Shown here: positions 45,701 to 54,771 of the stretch, one piece after another | Layout of the letters: each line of letters starts with the position of its first letter | Position numbering within the stretch: the stretch's first letter is position 1 | Assembly (NCBI GenBank): GCA_024220505.1 | Contig: JAKZZE010000006.1 | Span: forward strand, 992,001-1,056,000 | DNA length: 64,000 bases | Direction of reading: 5' to 3' | Origin: Rhizopus arrhizus | Taxonomy: Eukaryota; Mucoromycota; Mucoromycetes; Mucorales; Rhizopodaceae | Made by a program: the position numbers and the translations under genes | Notes under the pieces: model-generated | What the model was told of the DNA's origin: nothing | What the model saw: the letters and a program-made list of their open reading frames with translations, nothing else | Database searches by the model: none

Positions 45701-45985
45701 TGTCGTCGTTGTCGATGGAGCCAACCAATGAGCAATCTTGGAATAAGAGTATAAGTGAGAAAAAGAGATGATGTCTTTATTTTATATCAAAAACGAGTAT
45801 TTATCTTATTTACAAATGAAGTCCGAAAGGTTATCGAACCTTCAAGAAACTTTGTCGATCATCCAGTATTACGTCTTCCTTCCAAATTGGGCATCGTTCT
45901 AGAATCTTTGTTGCTTGAGGCTGTCCGGTCCGCACGTCTGCGGGCCGGAACGCGGGGAGAGAACTTAACCTTTCTTAACACGACA
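45701..45985 (-). repeat. 3' LTR of element VI
   Basis: The 285-bp repeat starts TGTCGTGTTAAG on the minus strand. The polypurine tract TAGGGGGGAATGA (45986-45998) adjoins it. The Gag-Pol frame runs through the tract into the LTR. Confidence 0.93.
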
Positions 45986-48900
45986 TCATTCCCCCCTAAG
46001 CCTGTTGATCGACCCTGATCAAGACCATCACCAACATCGGCCACAGAACCACCAGAAAGACCCATTTCTGAACGCCATGCCGCACGTGAGACCGACGGGT
46101 TATACCAGGGTTCTTGAATTGATTCGGCCTTAACCTCCTTCAAACGATCTACATGAACCCAGGAAGGGTAAGGCTCACCGCCAATAGAGACCAGTTTGTA
46201 GATGTTTGTGATGTCGTTCTTATCAACAATAAGGAAGGGGCCCATCCAGTTGTACTCCAATCCGTACTTTTGTTCGTTTCTCATGAGCACATGGTCGCCA
46301 ATCTCGAATTCCACTTTAGTGATTGCAGCATCCCACTTTTGCTTGTCGTATTCGGAGACCGCACGCATCCGTTGCTCCGCAGCAGCACGAACCTGCCCAA
46401 GTGACTCCAGCTCTCTTGCAGTATGTTCCGCAATTGTTCTCGGATCATTGGCCACAGTAGGAATCAAGTAAGGACGTAAAAGATCACCTGGCAACACCGG
46501 GTCCCGACCATACACCAAAAAGAAGGGCGAGAATCCAGCAGATCTGTGTTTCCTAATCCTGGCAGCGAACAGGGCAGCGTCTACAAAATCATCCCACATG
46601 TGTATAGCACCATGCACATACTTTCGAAGCATTGTTTTCAAGATCCCGTTCAACCGCTCACATTTACCATTAGTGCGAGGGTGAAAAGCCGACGTGAGTT
46701 TGTGAGTAGCGTGGATGCGCTGAGTGTAATGCTTGACTAACCTGGATGTAAAATTAGCCCCTCGATCCGTCACCAGCTCAACAGGGCAGCCAAAACGCAT
46801 CACGATTTCCTCATATATAAAGTCAGCAACAGCCTCTGCAGTAGCATCGGGAACAGCTCGAGCAATTGGCCAGTTCGTGGCGTAGTCAACAGCAGTAATT
46901 AACCATCGGTTTCCTTTCTTGGTAGTTGGAAGCTCACCAATAAAATCCAAGTGCCATCGGGAGAAGGCAGGAGGTATATCCGTAGTTACCATTGGAGCAT
47001 GATGTTTGTTTTTACCTGCACCAGCAGCCAGTTGGCAACGTTGACAGGAAGAAAGCCAATTTTGGATATCAAGTCGCATAGTCGACCACCACCAACGTTT
47101 ACGCAACAACTCGAAAACGGTGCCTTGACCAGCATGGCCAAAGCCCTCGTGAAAACGAGCCACCAAGTCAGCACGTCTCGAAAAAGGACAAAACTGCACC
47201 AGAGACTCCTTCGATCCCATCTTGACCTTCCGCCAAACTTGATCGTCTTTCACCACAAACTTGTCCCTTTCCTTCTCAATGCGCTGTCGCATAGACTCAG
47301 GTATGCCATCCGGAAGATCGACAGAATAATAGAGTGGCCAATCAGCCTCCGGTACCTCTTTCACCATGTACAAATAATCTGGCTCGATCTCCACCAGCTC
47401 ACCAGCAGCATCAGGCCCACCTCGGCGACTCAGAGCATCCGGCACACCGTTTTCTTTACCAGGTTTGTATTTAATAAGGGGGTTATATGTTTCGATCTCT
47501 GACATCCATCGAACCAAACGAGGCGTCGGTTTGCCTTGCGAACGTAGGTATTGGAGCGGATTATGGTCAGTATAAACAACATACTGTGACCCGTCAACGA
47601 AACAACGCCAGACTCGGAGAGAATGCAATACAGCCAATAGTTCCCGTTCTTGGATAGGGTAGCCTTGTTCAGTTAAAGACAATTTCTTTGATTCGAACGC
47701 GATAGGGTGTAGCATATCATTGGCATCACGCTGCAGAAGTACCGCCCCAATACCGTAGTCGGAAGCATCCGTCTCGATTACGAATGGCTTATCAAGATCA
47801 GGATGTTGCAGCACGGGTGCAGAAGACATGAGGTTCTTCAAGTTTTCGAAGGCAGCTTGGCACTCGTCCGTCCACTGAATCGGCCTACGCTTGGCACCAG
47901 TACCCTTGGTCAGGTCTGTCAGAGGAGCAGCAACAGAGGAAAACCCAGGTATAAAGCGACGGTAGTGAGAACACAAGCCGACGAACTGACGTACTTCTTG
48001 CACATTTTTAGGTTGAGGCCATTCTTGCACCGCTTTAACCTTAGATTCAGAAGGCAGAGTACCATTTGCAGAAACTCGATATCCTAGGAACTCAACTTCC
48101 GTTCTGTTAAAAACACACTTTTTTGGATTAGCATAAAGTTTGTTTTCACGTAACCTCTGCATGACTAAGCGCAAATGCTTGTAATGATCCTCTTGAGTTT
48201 TACTGAAAATAAGTATATCGTCCAAATACACCAACACAAATTTGTCGATGAAATCGTGAAGAACAGCATTCATCATTTTTTGAAACGTAGGTGGGCTATT
48301 AGTCAAGCCAAATGGAAGCACCAAGAATTCGTAGGAGCCATATCTTGTGTTAAACGCCGTTTTGGCAACATCCTCCTCCTTGATACGCACTTGATGGTAT
48401 CCACTTTTGAGGTCGATACTGGAGAAATATCTGGCACCACCCAAGCGCTCCAAGCATTCGTCAATTCGAGGCAAGGGAGTGTTGAGTCTTCTGGTCAGCG
48501 CGTTGACAGCACGATAATCAATGCACATACGCAGTGTACCATCCTTCTTCCGCACGAATAGGACAGGAGCGCCCCAAGGAGAGGAACTAGGTCGGATGAA
48601 ACCAAGGGTCAGCAATTCTTTCAATTGGCGGCGAAGTTCATCCAGTTCCAAAGGACTCATCTTGAACGGTGGCTTGCTAATTGGATTCGCATCTCCGGTG
48701 TCGATGACATGCTCGACCACCCGAACTGGTGGTAGTCCTGGAGGTAAGTCGTTACGGAAGACATCATGAAATTCGTCTAATATGGTTTTTTCTAACTTAT
48801 CTGCTTCAGCACTGCGCTCTGAGGTGCTTTGCTCCGGTTTCGTAAAATGCACCAAGTAGACTTCTTCGACCGATCTTTTTCGTGCATAACGCTGGAGTTG

Positions 48901-50433
48901 TTTCTTCGAAATTACATACGCCAGATCATGACCACTGCCTTTAACTTGAGCCAACCTTGGATCATCACACGGAGTTAACACCACCTCACCAATGCCACCA
49001 GGAGCAACCAGTTTCCAGCAGCTGTTACCCCAATCAGGAACCGGACGGGCTTGCTGAAACCATTGTTGACCCAAAATGATATCAAACTTCATATCAAAGA
49101 TGTATGCCTGCACCGTGTAGGATAAACCTTGGACCACGAGTTGGAATTCCACCTTCCGGTCGATCTTCATAACGTGACCTCCTGCAGTTTCGACTTCCCG
49201 AGAATAACGTAACGGTACCACCTTCATACTTGAGTTAACCAATCGTGGAGATATATAATTGGAACTGGCCCCGGTGTCAAGTAGGACTTTTACGGTTCTT
49301 TTATCACTATTATTACATAAGACAAACTCGTACAAAGGCAAATCAGATTCTTTATTGTTTAAATTCATTAAGTGTGCTTGGTCCGCACTTAAGTTACCGT
49401 CCTCATCCTCAGTCTCGAGATCAATAAGGTGTCCCAAGGATGGGCCAGCTGGACGCTGTGCACCTGCAGGCGCAATACTATTCAACGAGCGTGTTTTCTT
49501 GTTACCACCAAAGCGATTGCCCCTTTGTGAACCACCAGATTTACGCCATGTTGGACATTCAGACTTGACGTGGCCAAAACCTTGACAGCCAAAGCAGCGA
49601 ATTTGGCGACGATCGCCCGTGTTGGCAGAGCGATTCCTCCTGTTCAAGTTGGCGTTAATGGCATTTAAGGCATCTCGGATTGCGTCGAGGTCCATTGGGT
49701 CATCTTGATAACCGGCTGGGGGCGCACGGACAAAAGGTCTAGACGCAGCTTTGGTGACTACCACCTCCCCCTCAACTTGAGACGAGACAGGTAATTCTTC
49801 GGCAGCTCCCTCGATCGCTAAAGCTATTGATTCAGCAGCATCCAAGGAGGCAGGAAAACGAGATCGAACAGCCATGCGCAAGTTCTTCTTGAGTCCGCGG
49901 ATAAATCTATCGAGGGCATCCCCTTTAGAAAGGTCAGGAATTTGTAACTGGAGAGTACGAAATTCACTTATATAACTTGCAACGGAAGATCTCTGATGAA
50001 GGACCGCCAATTTGTCACGAGCAGCCTGTTCCGAGTTGAAGGGTTTGAATTCCATAGAGAAAGCAGACTTGAACGAGAACCAATCCTTAGGAGCGACTAT
50101 TTCATTTCTGATTCGGTTCCACCATAAGAGAGCGTCACCCCTCAAGAGGGTCACAGCATACAAGCATTTTTCAGTTTCATTAAGTTTTGTAAGTTCAAAA
50201 TACGTTTCAAGTGAACTCAGCCAAGAGTTTACAGCCAAAGAGGATCTTTCACCATGAAACAAGTCAGGTTCATGCACTTTAATATGTTGCTTCGCAGTCG
50301 TAGCATTATTCGCCAAAGCAGCAAACAGCTTCTCCACCACATCCTTGTCTAAGGTAATACTGTTGCTTCCAGTACTCCCACTTGATCCAGGAGTAAATTC
50401 CATAGTGATGTCTTCGTCCGGTATATGAGACAT
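45859..50433 (-). CDS. Element VI Gag-Pol polyprotein, intact (1,524 aa)
   Basis: It starts MSHIPDEDITMEF. Gag core is residues 50-210, zinc knuckle CFGCQGFGHVKSEC 280-293, protease VLLDTGASSNY ~385. RT has MCIDYRAVN and VYLDDILIFSK (catalytic YLDD ~736), RNase H VIETDASDYGIGAVL ~888. Integrase has an HHCC zinc region ~1095-1133, then HLDFIGEL, VTDRGANF and NGKCERLN (~1160-1260). No chromodomain is seen, and the sequence differs from elements I, II, III and V, so it belongs to another Ty3/gypsy branch. Gag and Pol are fused in one frame. The tail beyond ~1,480 is encoded by the polypurine tract and LTR. Confidence 0.95.
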   Translation of the reverse strand: MSHIPDEDITMEFTPGSSGSTGSNSITLDKDVVEKLFAALANNATTAKQHIKVHEPDLFHGERSSLAVNSWLSSLETYFELTKLNETEKCLYAVTLLRGDALLWWNRIRNEIVAPKDWFSFKSAFSMEFKPFNSEQAARDKLAVLHQRSSVASYISEFRTLQLQIPDLSKGDALDRFIRGLKKNLRMAVRSRFPASLDAAESIALAIEGAAEELPVSSQVEGEVVVTKAASRPFVRAPPAGYQDDPMDLDAIRDALNAINANLNRRNRSANTGDRRQIRCFGCQGFGHVKSECPTWRKSGGSQRGNRFGGNKKTRSLNSIAPAGAQRPAGPSLGHLIDLETEDEDGNLSADQAHLMNLNNKESDLPLYEFVLCNNSDKRTVKVLLDTGASSNYISPRLVNSSMKVVPLRYSREVETAGGHVMKIDRKVEFQLVVQGLSYTVQAYIFDMKFDIILGQQWFQQARPVPDWGNSCWKLVAPGGIGEVVLTPCDDPRLAQVKGSGHDLAYVISKKQLQRYARKRSVEEVYLVHFTKPEQSTSERSAEADKLEKTILDEFHDVFRNDLPPGLPPVRVVEHVIDTGDANPISKPPFKMSPLELDELRRQLKELLTLGFIRPSSSPWGAPVLFVRKKDGTLRMCIDYRAVNALTRRLNTPLPRIDECLERLGGARYFSSIDLKSGYHQVRIKEEDVAKTAFNTRYGSYEFLVLPFGLTNSPPTFQKMMNAVLHDFIDKFVLVYLDDILIFSKTQEDHYKHLRLVMQRLRENKLYANPKKCVFNRTEVEFLGYRVSANGTLPSESKVKAVQEWPQPKNVQEVRQFVGLCSHYRRFIPGFSSVAAPLTDLTKGTGAKRRPIQWTDECQAAFENLKNLMSSAPVLQHPDLDKPFVIETDASDYGIGAVLLQRDANDMLHPIAFESKKLSLTEQGYPIQERELLAVLHSLRVWRCFVDGSQYVVYTDHNPLQYLRSQGKPTPRLVRWMSEIETYNPLIKYKPGKENGVPDALSRRGGPDAAGELVEIEPDYLYMVKEVPEADWPLYYSVDLPDGIPESMRQRIEKERDKFVVKDDQVWRKVKMGSKESLVQFCPFSRRADLVARFHEGFGHAGQGTVFELLRKRWWWSTMRLDIQNWLSSCQRCQLAAGAGKNKHHAPMVTTDIPPAFSRWHLDFIGELPTTKKGNRWLITAVDYATNWPIARAVPDATAEAVADFIYEEIVMRFGCPVELVTDRGANFTSRLVKHYTQRIHATHKLTSAFHPRTNGKCERLNGILKTMLRKYVHGAIHMWDDFVDAALFAARIRKHRSAGFSPFFLVYGRDPVLPGDLLRPYLIPTVANDPRTIAEHTARELESLGQVRAAAEQRMRAVSEYDKQKWDAAITKVEFEIGDHVLMRNEQKYGLEYNWMGPFLIVDKNDITNIYKLVSIGGEPYPSWVHVDRLKEVKAESIQEPWYNPSVSRAAWRSEMGLSGGSVADVGDGLDQGRSTGLGGNDVVLRKVKFSPRVPARRRADRTASSNKDSRTMPNLEGRRNTG

Positions 50434-50479
50434 TCTTGCAAGCGATAAATAATCAAACAGTTAGGTATGTGCTTTCTTT

Positions 50480-50518
<39 letters not shown>

Positions 50519-50551
50519 AAATAGAAACAAATACGTGAGCGTTTTATCAAA

Positions 50552-50563
50552 CAGATGCTACCA
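50552..50563 (-). promoter_or_regulatory. tRNA primer-binding site of element VI
   Basis: On the minus strand TGGTAGCATCTG begins 2 nt after the 5' LTR. The first seven bases match the complement of the GCTACCA end known from initiator-methionine tRNAs. The match beyond that cannot be checked here. Confidence 0.6.
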
Positions 50564-51394
50564 GTTGTCGTCGTTGTCGATGGAGCCAACCAATGAGCAA
50601 TCTTGGAATAAGAGTATAAGTGAGAAAAAGAGATGATGTCTTTATTTTATATCAAAAACGAGTATTTATCTTATTTACAAATGAAGTCCGAAAGGTTATC
50701 GAACCTTCAAGAAACTTTGTCGATCATCCAGTATTACGTCTTCCTTCCAAATTGGGCATCGTTCTAGAATCTTTGTTGCTTGAGGCTGTCCGGTCCGCAC
50801 GTCTGCGGCACTGCACATAATTGTTATTTACAAAGTATGATAGCCCTCAGATATACCTCAGTTAATCGGGATTTATCATATTTAATGCAGCGTTATTGCA
50901 GTATGCCAAGTTGAACCTGTTTACGTTGAATGTTAACTATTTCAGTGCGATAACCAAGTATCACTGTTTGGCAACGCGCCGCTTCATTATTCTTTTAACG
51001 ATGAAACACAAGCATGATGCCTTTCTATTGGACCTTACATGCTTGCGTTTCTCTTTAATACCACTTCTTTATTGGCTTGTTACCTTTTCCTAATGCTTCC
51101 TTATTCGTCTGTTGCTCTTTAGCAATGCTTCCTTATTGGCTTATTATGACTATATTTAGCTTTGAATGATTTATATTGGGAAATAAAATAGGCTTAAAAC
51201 ACGGTATTATTGGTCAAAAATGTAGTTTTATTCATTTATTTTTGGGCTTTATTGCCATATTGATTATATATTATTGGTTCATTACAGTATTACAAAAGGG
51301 TAGGGGAAGGAGGGAAAGCGAGCAGGGGATCCATGGAAACGATCAAATAAAAAAATTCAAACGGTAGATGCAAAAAAAAAGGAAAATACGCTTA

Positions 51395-51960
51395 CCTTGA
51401 CCATAGAAGCAGCAAACAAAAGAGCGTAGTAAATAAAGCCCATAAAGAAAAGCGCGCCAGTAGTAAAAAGAATCCAAAGCTATAACAGGTTATAGACAAC
51501 AGGGAGCAACAGAAGCCAAAGCGTCTAAAGTTGTATAAAATAAAATATTAATAAAAGTAAACCATGATATACTTGATTTATTTACCTTAAAGCTCTTTTG
51601 CTAACAAAACAGGATGCCAAGACATCCATAAAGCTTCAGCTACAAACTAAAGGAAGTTAATTTTACTTTTAATAAAGATTACTGAAAGATATGAATGTAT
51701 TTACCTTTTGAGCAGATATGCAAAGAACCAAAGGAACTACAGCAGCCATGGATACATGTATGAATGTCTACTACAGCATGTTAGAACTAAAGTTTTCTTT
51801 TTTTCTTTTTCTTTTCTTTTTTTTTTTCTTTTTTTTACTTACCTTGCGATAACCGGAGCGATGTTGAAAAAGGAAATTGCTGAACAGAAAGAAAAAAAAA
51901 GGAACAAAATTTCGAAAAGGAAATCTTTTTATATTTTTTTTTTGCTATACTAAGACTGAG
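51395..51960 (-). ncRNA. Putative divergent spliced transcript of CACTG copy 1
   Basis: The minus strand carries four consensus-like donors (GTAAG or GTAAAT) at 51842, 51704, 51585 and 51395, with acceptor-like TTTAG, GTAG or ATAG sequences between them. Copy 2 has donors at 62398, 62286, 62167 and 61969 with nearly the same spacing (138/119/190 versus 112/119/198 nt). Exon-like stretches are similar between copies but contain stops, so a non-coding RNA is more likely than a protein. It would start in the interval shared with the coding gene. No transcript evidence is available. Confidence 0.45.
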
Positions 51961-52048
51961 TTTCATTGTAAACTCGATGATATTTAAGAAAGATTCAATT
52001 TTGATGCCAAGCTCACTTATCTTTATTTCAAATTACTCTTATAACAAT

Positions 52049-53389
52049 ATGTCTGATCGTGGTATTCAATTCAACCCTGCTCCTGCCAATGCTCGTGGCT
52101 CTAACTCTGTTGGGCAACCAATCGCTGTTCCTTCTCGTGCTGTTGTTCCTGAGCTTGCTTCAAGCGATGCCATTCCAGATAGCTTTGCCTATCCTAGGCC
52201 TGGTTTTCCTCCCATGACCCATGTTCAGAAGCGAATGCGCCAAGCCGAAGACATGGAGACTGATGAAGTATCTCTTTCTTTTTCCATTTATATGGAGCTA
52301 AGAAAAGAAAACGATGGTTTGAAAGAGATGCTTCGAAAAGAGCAAGAGGAAAAGCAGGCCTTGCAAGTAGCATACAGCAAGCTCAAAGAAGCATACGATG
52401 AGCTTGAAGCAGAATCAGGCAAAGGCGCAAAGCCGATTGCTACTGCTGTCAAAGTAAGAACATTAAAATTCAATTTTAAACAAATATACTAATCGCTTTT
52501 CTCTGAAATATAGGATGCTGTGAGAAATCACTACAACAACCTGCCACTATCATCTCAATATGTTCTTGAAAAGCCTTTGAAGTCTGCTGAAAATCAAAGA
52601 GTATTTAAATTGCTGCAGGATTATGTGAATAGCCATTATTCATATAAAAATACCAACAACCGCGATTTGCGCAAGTACCTCGAGCGCCAATATTATACAA
52701 AGAAGGCGGGAATATCCACAGGTGAAGAGGAAGATCCAGTTGAAGAATTTATAAGAAAACGAAAAGCAGCAAAAGTCACCCGTAGAAGCGCTGTAAGTGC
52801 CACATAAAATATTGTAATCGCATAACTAACTTTGTTTTTTTAGAAAACAAGAGCTCGTAAGGCTATATACGAGCAGTACAAGGATCAAGGCGTTTACGAA
52901 AGCTATCCAAACTGTGAGTATTTGCTTCAACAGCAATACATGTCTGAAGAAGAAGACATGTACAACAATGAAACAATCGATAAGGTGGAGGAAATTCTTC
53001 TGGAGCAAAATCCAGATAGAATGGCTCCTTTTACTGAAAAGGAACGTATGTCTGTCTTGTGCAAGAAAACAGTTGATTATTTTGAAGTTCGCGTACCAAA
53101 GTACAGATCACCTACTGTAAGTTTAATTAATATCTTTTTAAGCGCAATCAACTAATTATCCAATATTCAGTGTACCGAATTTTTTAAGCTGTTGGATGAT
53201 CAGATAGCAAGTGACAAGGCAAAGAGGCAAAGAACTGGAAATAGCAGCATCCAATTTCTTCCTCGTATACAAAGAAAATGCTCGTTGCCTGTTCCTGACT
53301 TCATCAAAAAAGAAAATATAACTGAAGAGAGTATCGCTTGGGCTTTTGGTGGTGAAATAGAGTTGGATGAAATCAACTTGCTGTTTTAA
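52049..53389 (+). CDS. CACTG element gene, copy 1: 391-aa coiled-coil protein, four exons
   Basis: Exons are 52049-52453, 52514-52792, 52844-53116 and 53171-53389; introns are 60, 51 and 54 nt, all phase 0, with GTAAG donors and TAG/CAG acceptors. The ATG (MSDRGIQFNPAPANARG) is chosen because copy 2 conserves it. Regions: proline-rich N-terminus with PRPGFPP, basic QKRMR; coiled coil ~80-125 (LRKENDGLKEMLRKEQEE); basic helical block ~135-230 (RDLRKYLERQYYTKK); acidic MSEEEDMY; then VRVPKYRSP and a KAKRQR basic patch. I recognise no catalytic domain. Nuclear DNA-binding or transposition factor is a guess. Conservation of frame and splice sites in copy 2 supports a functional protein. Confidence 0.82.
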
Positions 53390-54677
53390 AAAAAAAATAA
53401 AAAACTTGTGAAATAAATAAAACAAAAAAAAAATGAAAGCGGTGTTTAGATCTTTAAATTTAATTTTTTTTTTTTTTTACCTTTGTTTCATTCTAGATTT
53501 GGTTACAGATAAAATCAGTTTGCCGTTTGTATTGTGGTCTTTGAATCTTATTTTAGATTTCTGCTTAATGCTTTCCACCTTCGTCATATTTAGTCCACTT
53601 TTATTTTTTTTTAATGAAAAAATTTCTAAAGTACTTTTTTTTAAAACCCAAATTTAAAACGCTCCTTTTTTTTTATTCATTGAATGGAGATTCCTTTTGT
53701 AATGTCAATGCTGGGAATGTAATTTTTTTTTTTTTTTTTTTTTTACAATTTCAACATTGCAACTTTTTTTTTTTCAAAAGCACTCAGTAACAATATACTT
53801 TTTCTTTTGTTTTTTAACCTTTTCATAGAAATCTCAAGACGTGTAGCATAATAGACATTCATTCCGTTGCCGCCTTTTTTTTCTTTACTCTCAAAAAATA
53901 AAATTGATTATCAAAAATACTCTGTCTTTTTTATGCCGTGATCTTACTATTTAAAACATATCTTTTTCAGCTTTAAAACAAGTTTAACTTCTTTAGAGCC
54001 AAAAGAATCCTTCTTTTTTTTATATATTTTATTCAATCTTTTAAACTTTCTACTATATTCACATTCTTTTGTTTTTGTTCTAATTTATAAACACATACTT
54101 TTATACTTATTATTATAGCGATATTATGCACTTATATAAGAGTTTCATCCCTCTTATTCATATGTACCTCTTTACTCTTTCTTTTTTTTTTTTTTTTTTT
54201 TCTTTTGTTCATTAGTAACCAAAATAAATCTCCTTTTGTATTAAACAAAGTTTTTTTTTTGTAAAATACGACATGAGAGCCGAAGAATGCTTGAAAAGAA
54301 AACGCCACGACTCAATCACTTGGATTTCCGAGCTTGTAGGCCAATAGAACTGTGTTTTCGATCTTTGTTGAAGTTAAAAAATATTGCACTGAAGTTGAAA
54401 AAGCATAGTCTTCCCAATTTGTAATCTTGTATGGCATCATGTAGCACAACAGAAAATTATTTATTTTTTTAAAAAATACAATGTCTTTTTATTCAACAAA
54501 CATATTATATACTTTTGATTATTTTTATAGATTTACAATCTATTTTTTTCAAGCTTTCTTCTGATATAAAAATCAGCTTTCTAACATTTAAATCCGAGTT
54601 CTCACTCATTTAATAGAATTACCACTATCAAAAAAGATCAACTTTATCAACTTGGATAACGGTGATTGGGTGCAGTG
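53390..54677. other. Non-coding 3' part of CACTG copy 1
   Basis: This is very AT-rich DNA with many T runs and no credible open frame on either strand. It ends with the right inverted end. AATAAAT-type polyadenylation signals follow the gene near 53410. I see nothing else. Confidence 0.6.
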
Positions 54678-54771
54678 CGGGCCGGAACGCGGGGAGAGAA
54701 CTTAACCTTTCTTAACACGACAAAAGAAAAGTGGTTTCTTGGTGTAGACGAAGATTTTTTTTATTAATATA

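Larger units (their letters stand above)
50809..54677 (+). mobile_element. CACTG element, copy 1: DNA-transposon-like, carrying a novel spliced gene
   Basis: The 3,869-bp block starts CACTGCACATAATTG and ends ATTGGGTGCAGTG; the ends pair as CACTGCAC-N2-AAT. CGG is duplicated (50806-50808 and 54678-54680), and its removal restores LTR-VI exactly. Subterminal DNA has many TTATTGGCTTATT-type repeats (51050-51150). Ends and a 3-bp duplication resemble the CACTA/EnSpm group, but no DDE transposase frame is present. It carries a four-exon gene (52049-53389) and a divergent spliced-looking unit (51395-51960). Copy 2 starts at 61339. Confidence 0.85.
45701..54722 (-). mobile_element. LTR element VI (Ty3/gypsy), intact, 5' LTR split by the CACTG element
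   Basis: The left LTR is 45701-45985 (285 bp). The right LTR is 50566-50808 plus 54681-54722 (243 + 42 = 285 bp) once the CACTG element and one CGG are removed. I see no difference between them. Ends are TGTCG..CGACA. The likely target duplication is only AAAG (4 bp). A T run of over 30 bases lies at 50479-50512 in the leader. With an intact frame and identical LTRs, element VI inserted recently. Confidence 0.93.

Noticed and set aside
50479..50512. A long T run as a LINE or retrogene poly(A) tail
   Set aside because: It lies in the leader of intact element VI, with no retrogene next to it; a simple-repeat expansion is more likely.
51395..51960. A second protein gene with membrane-spanning segments in the CACTG element
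   Set aside because: One exon of copy 1 translates to a hydrophobic stretch, but stops occur in the joined frames and copy 2 has stops in the same exon.
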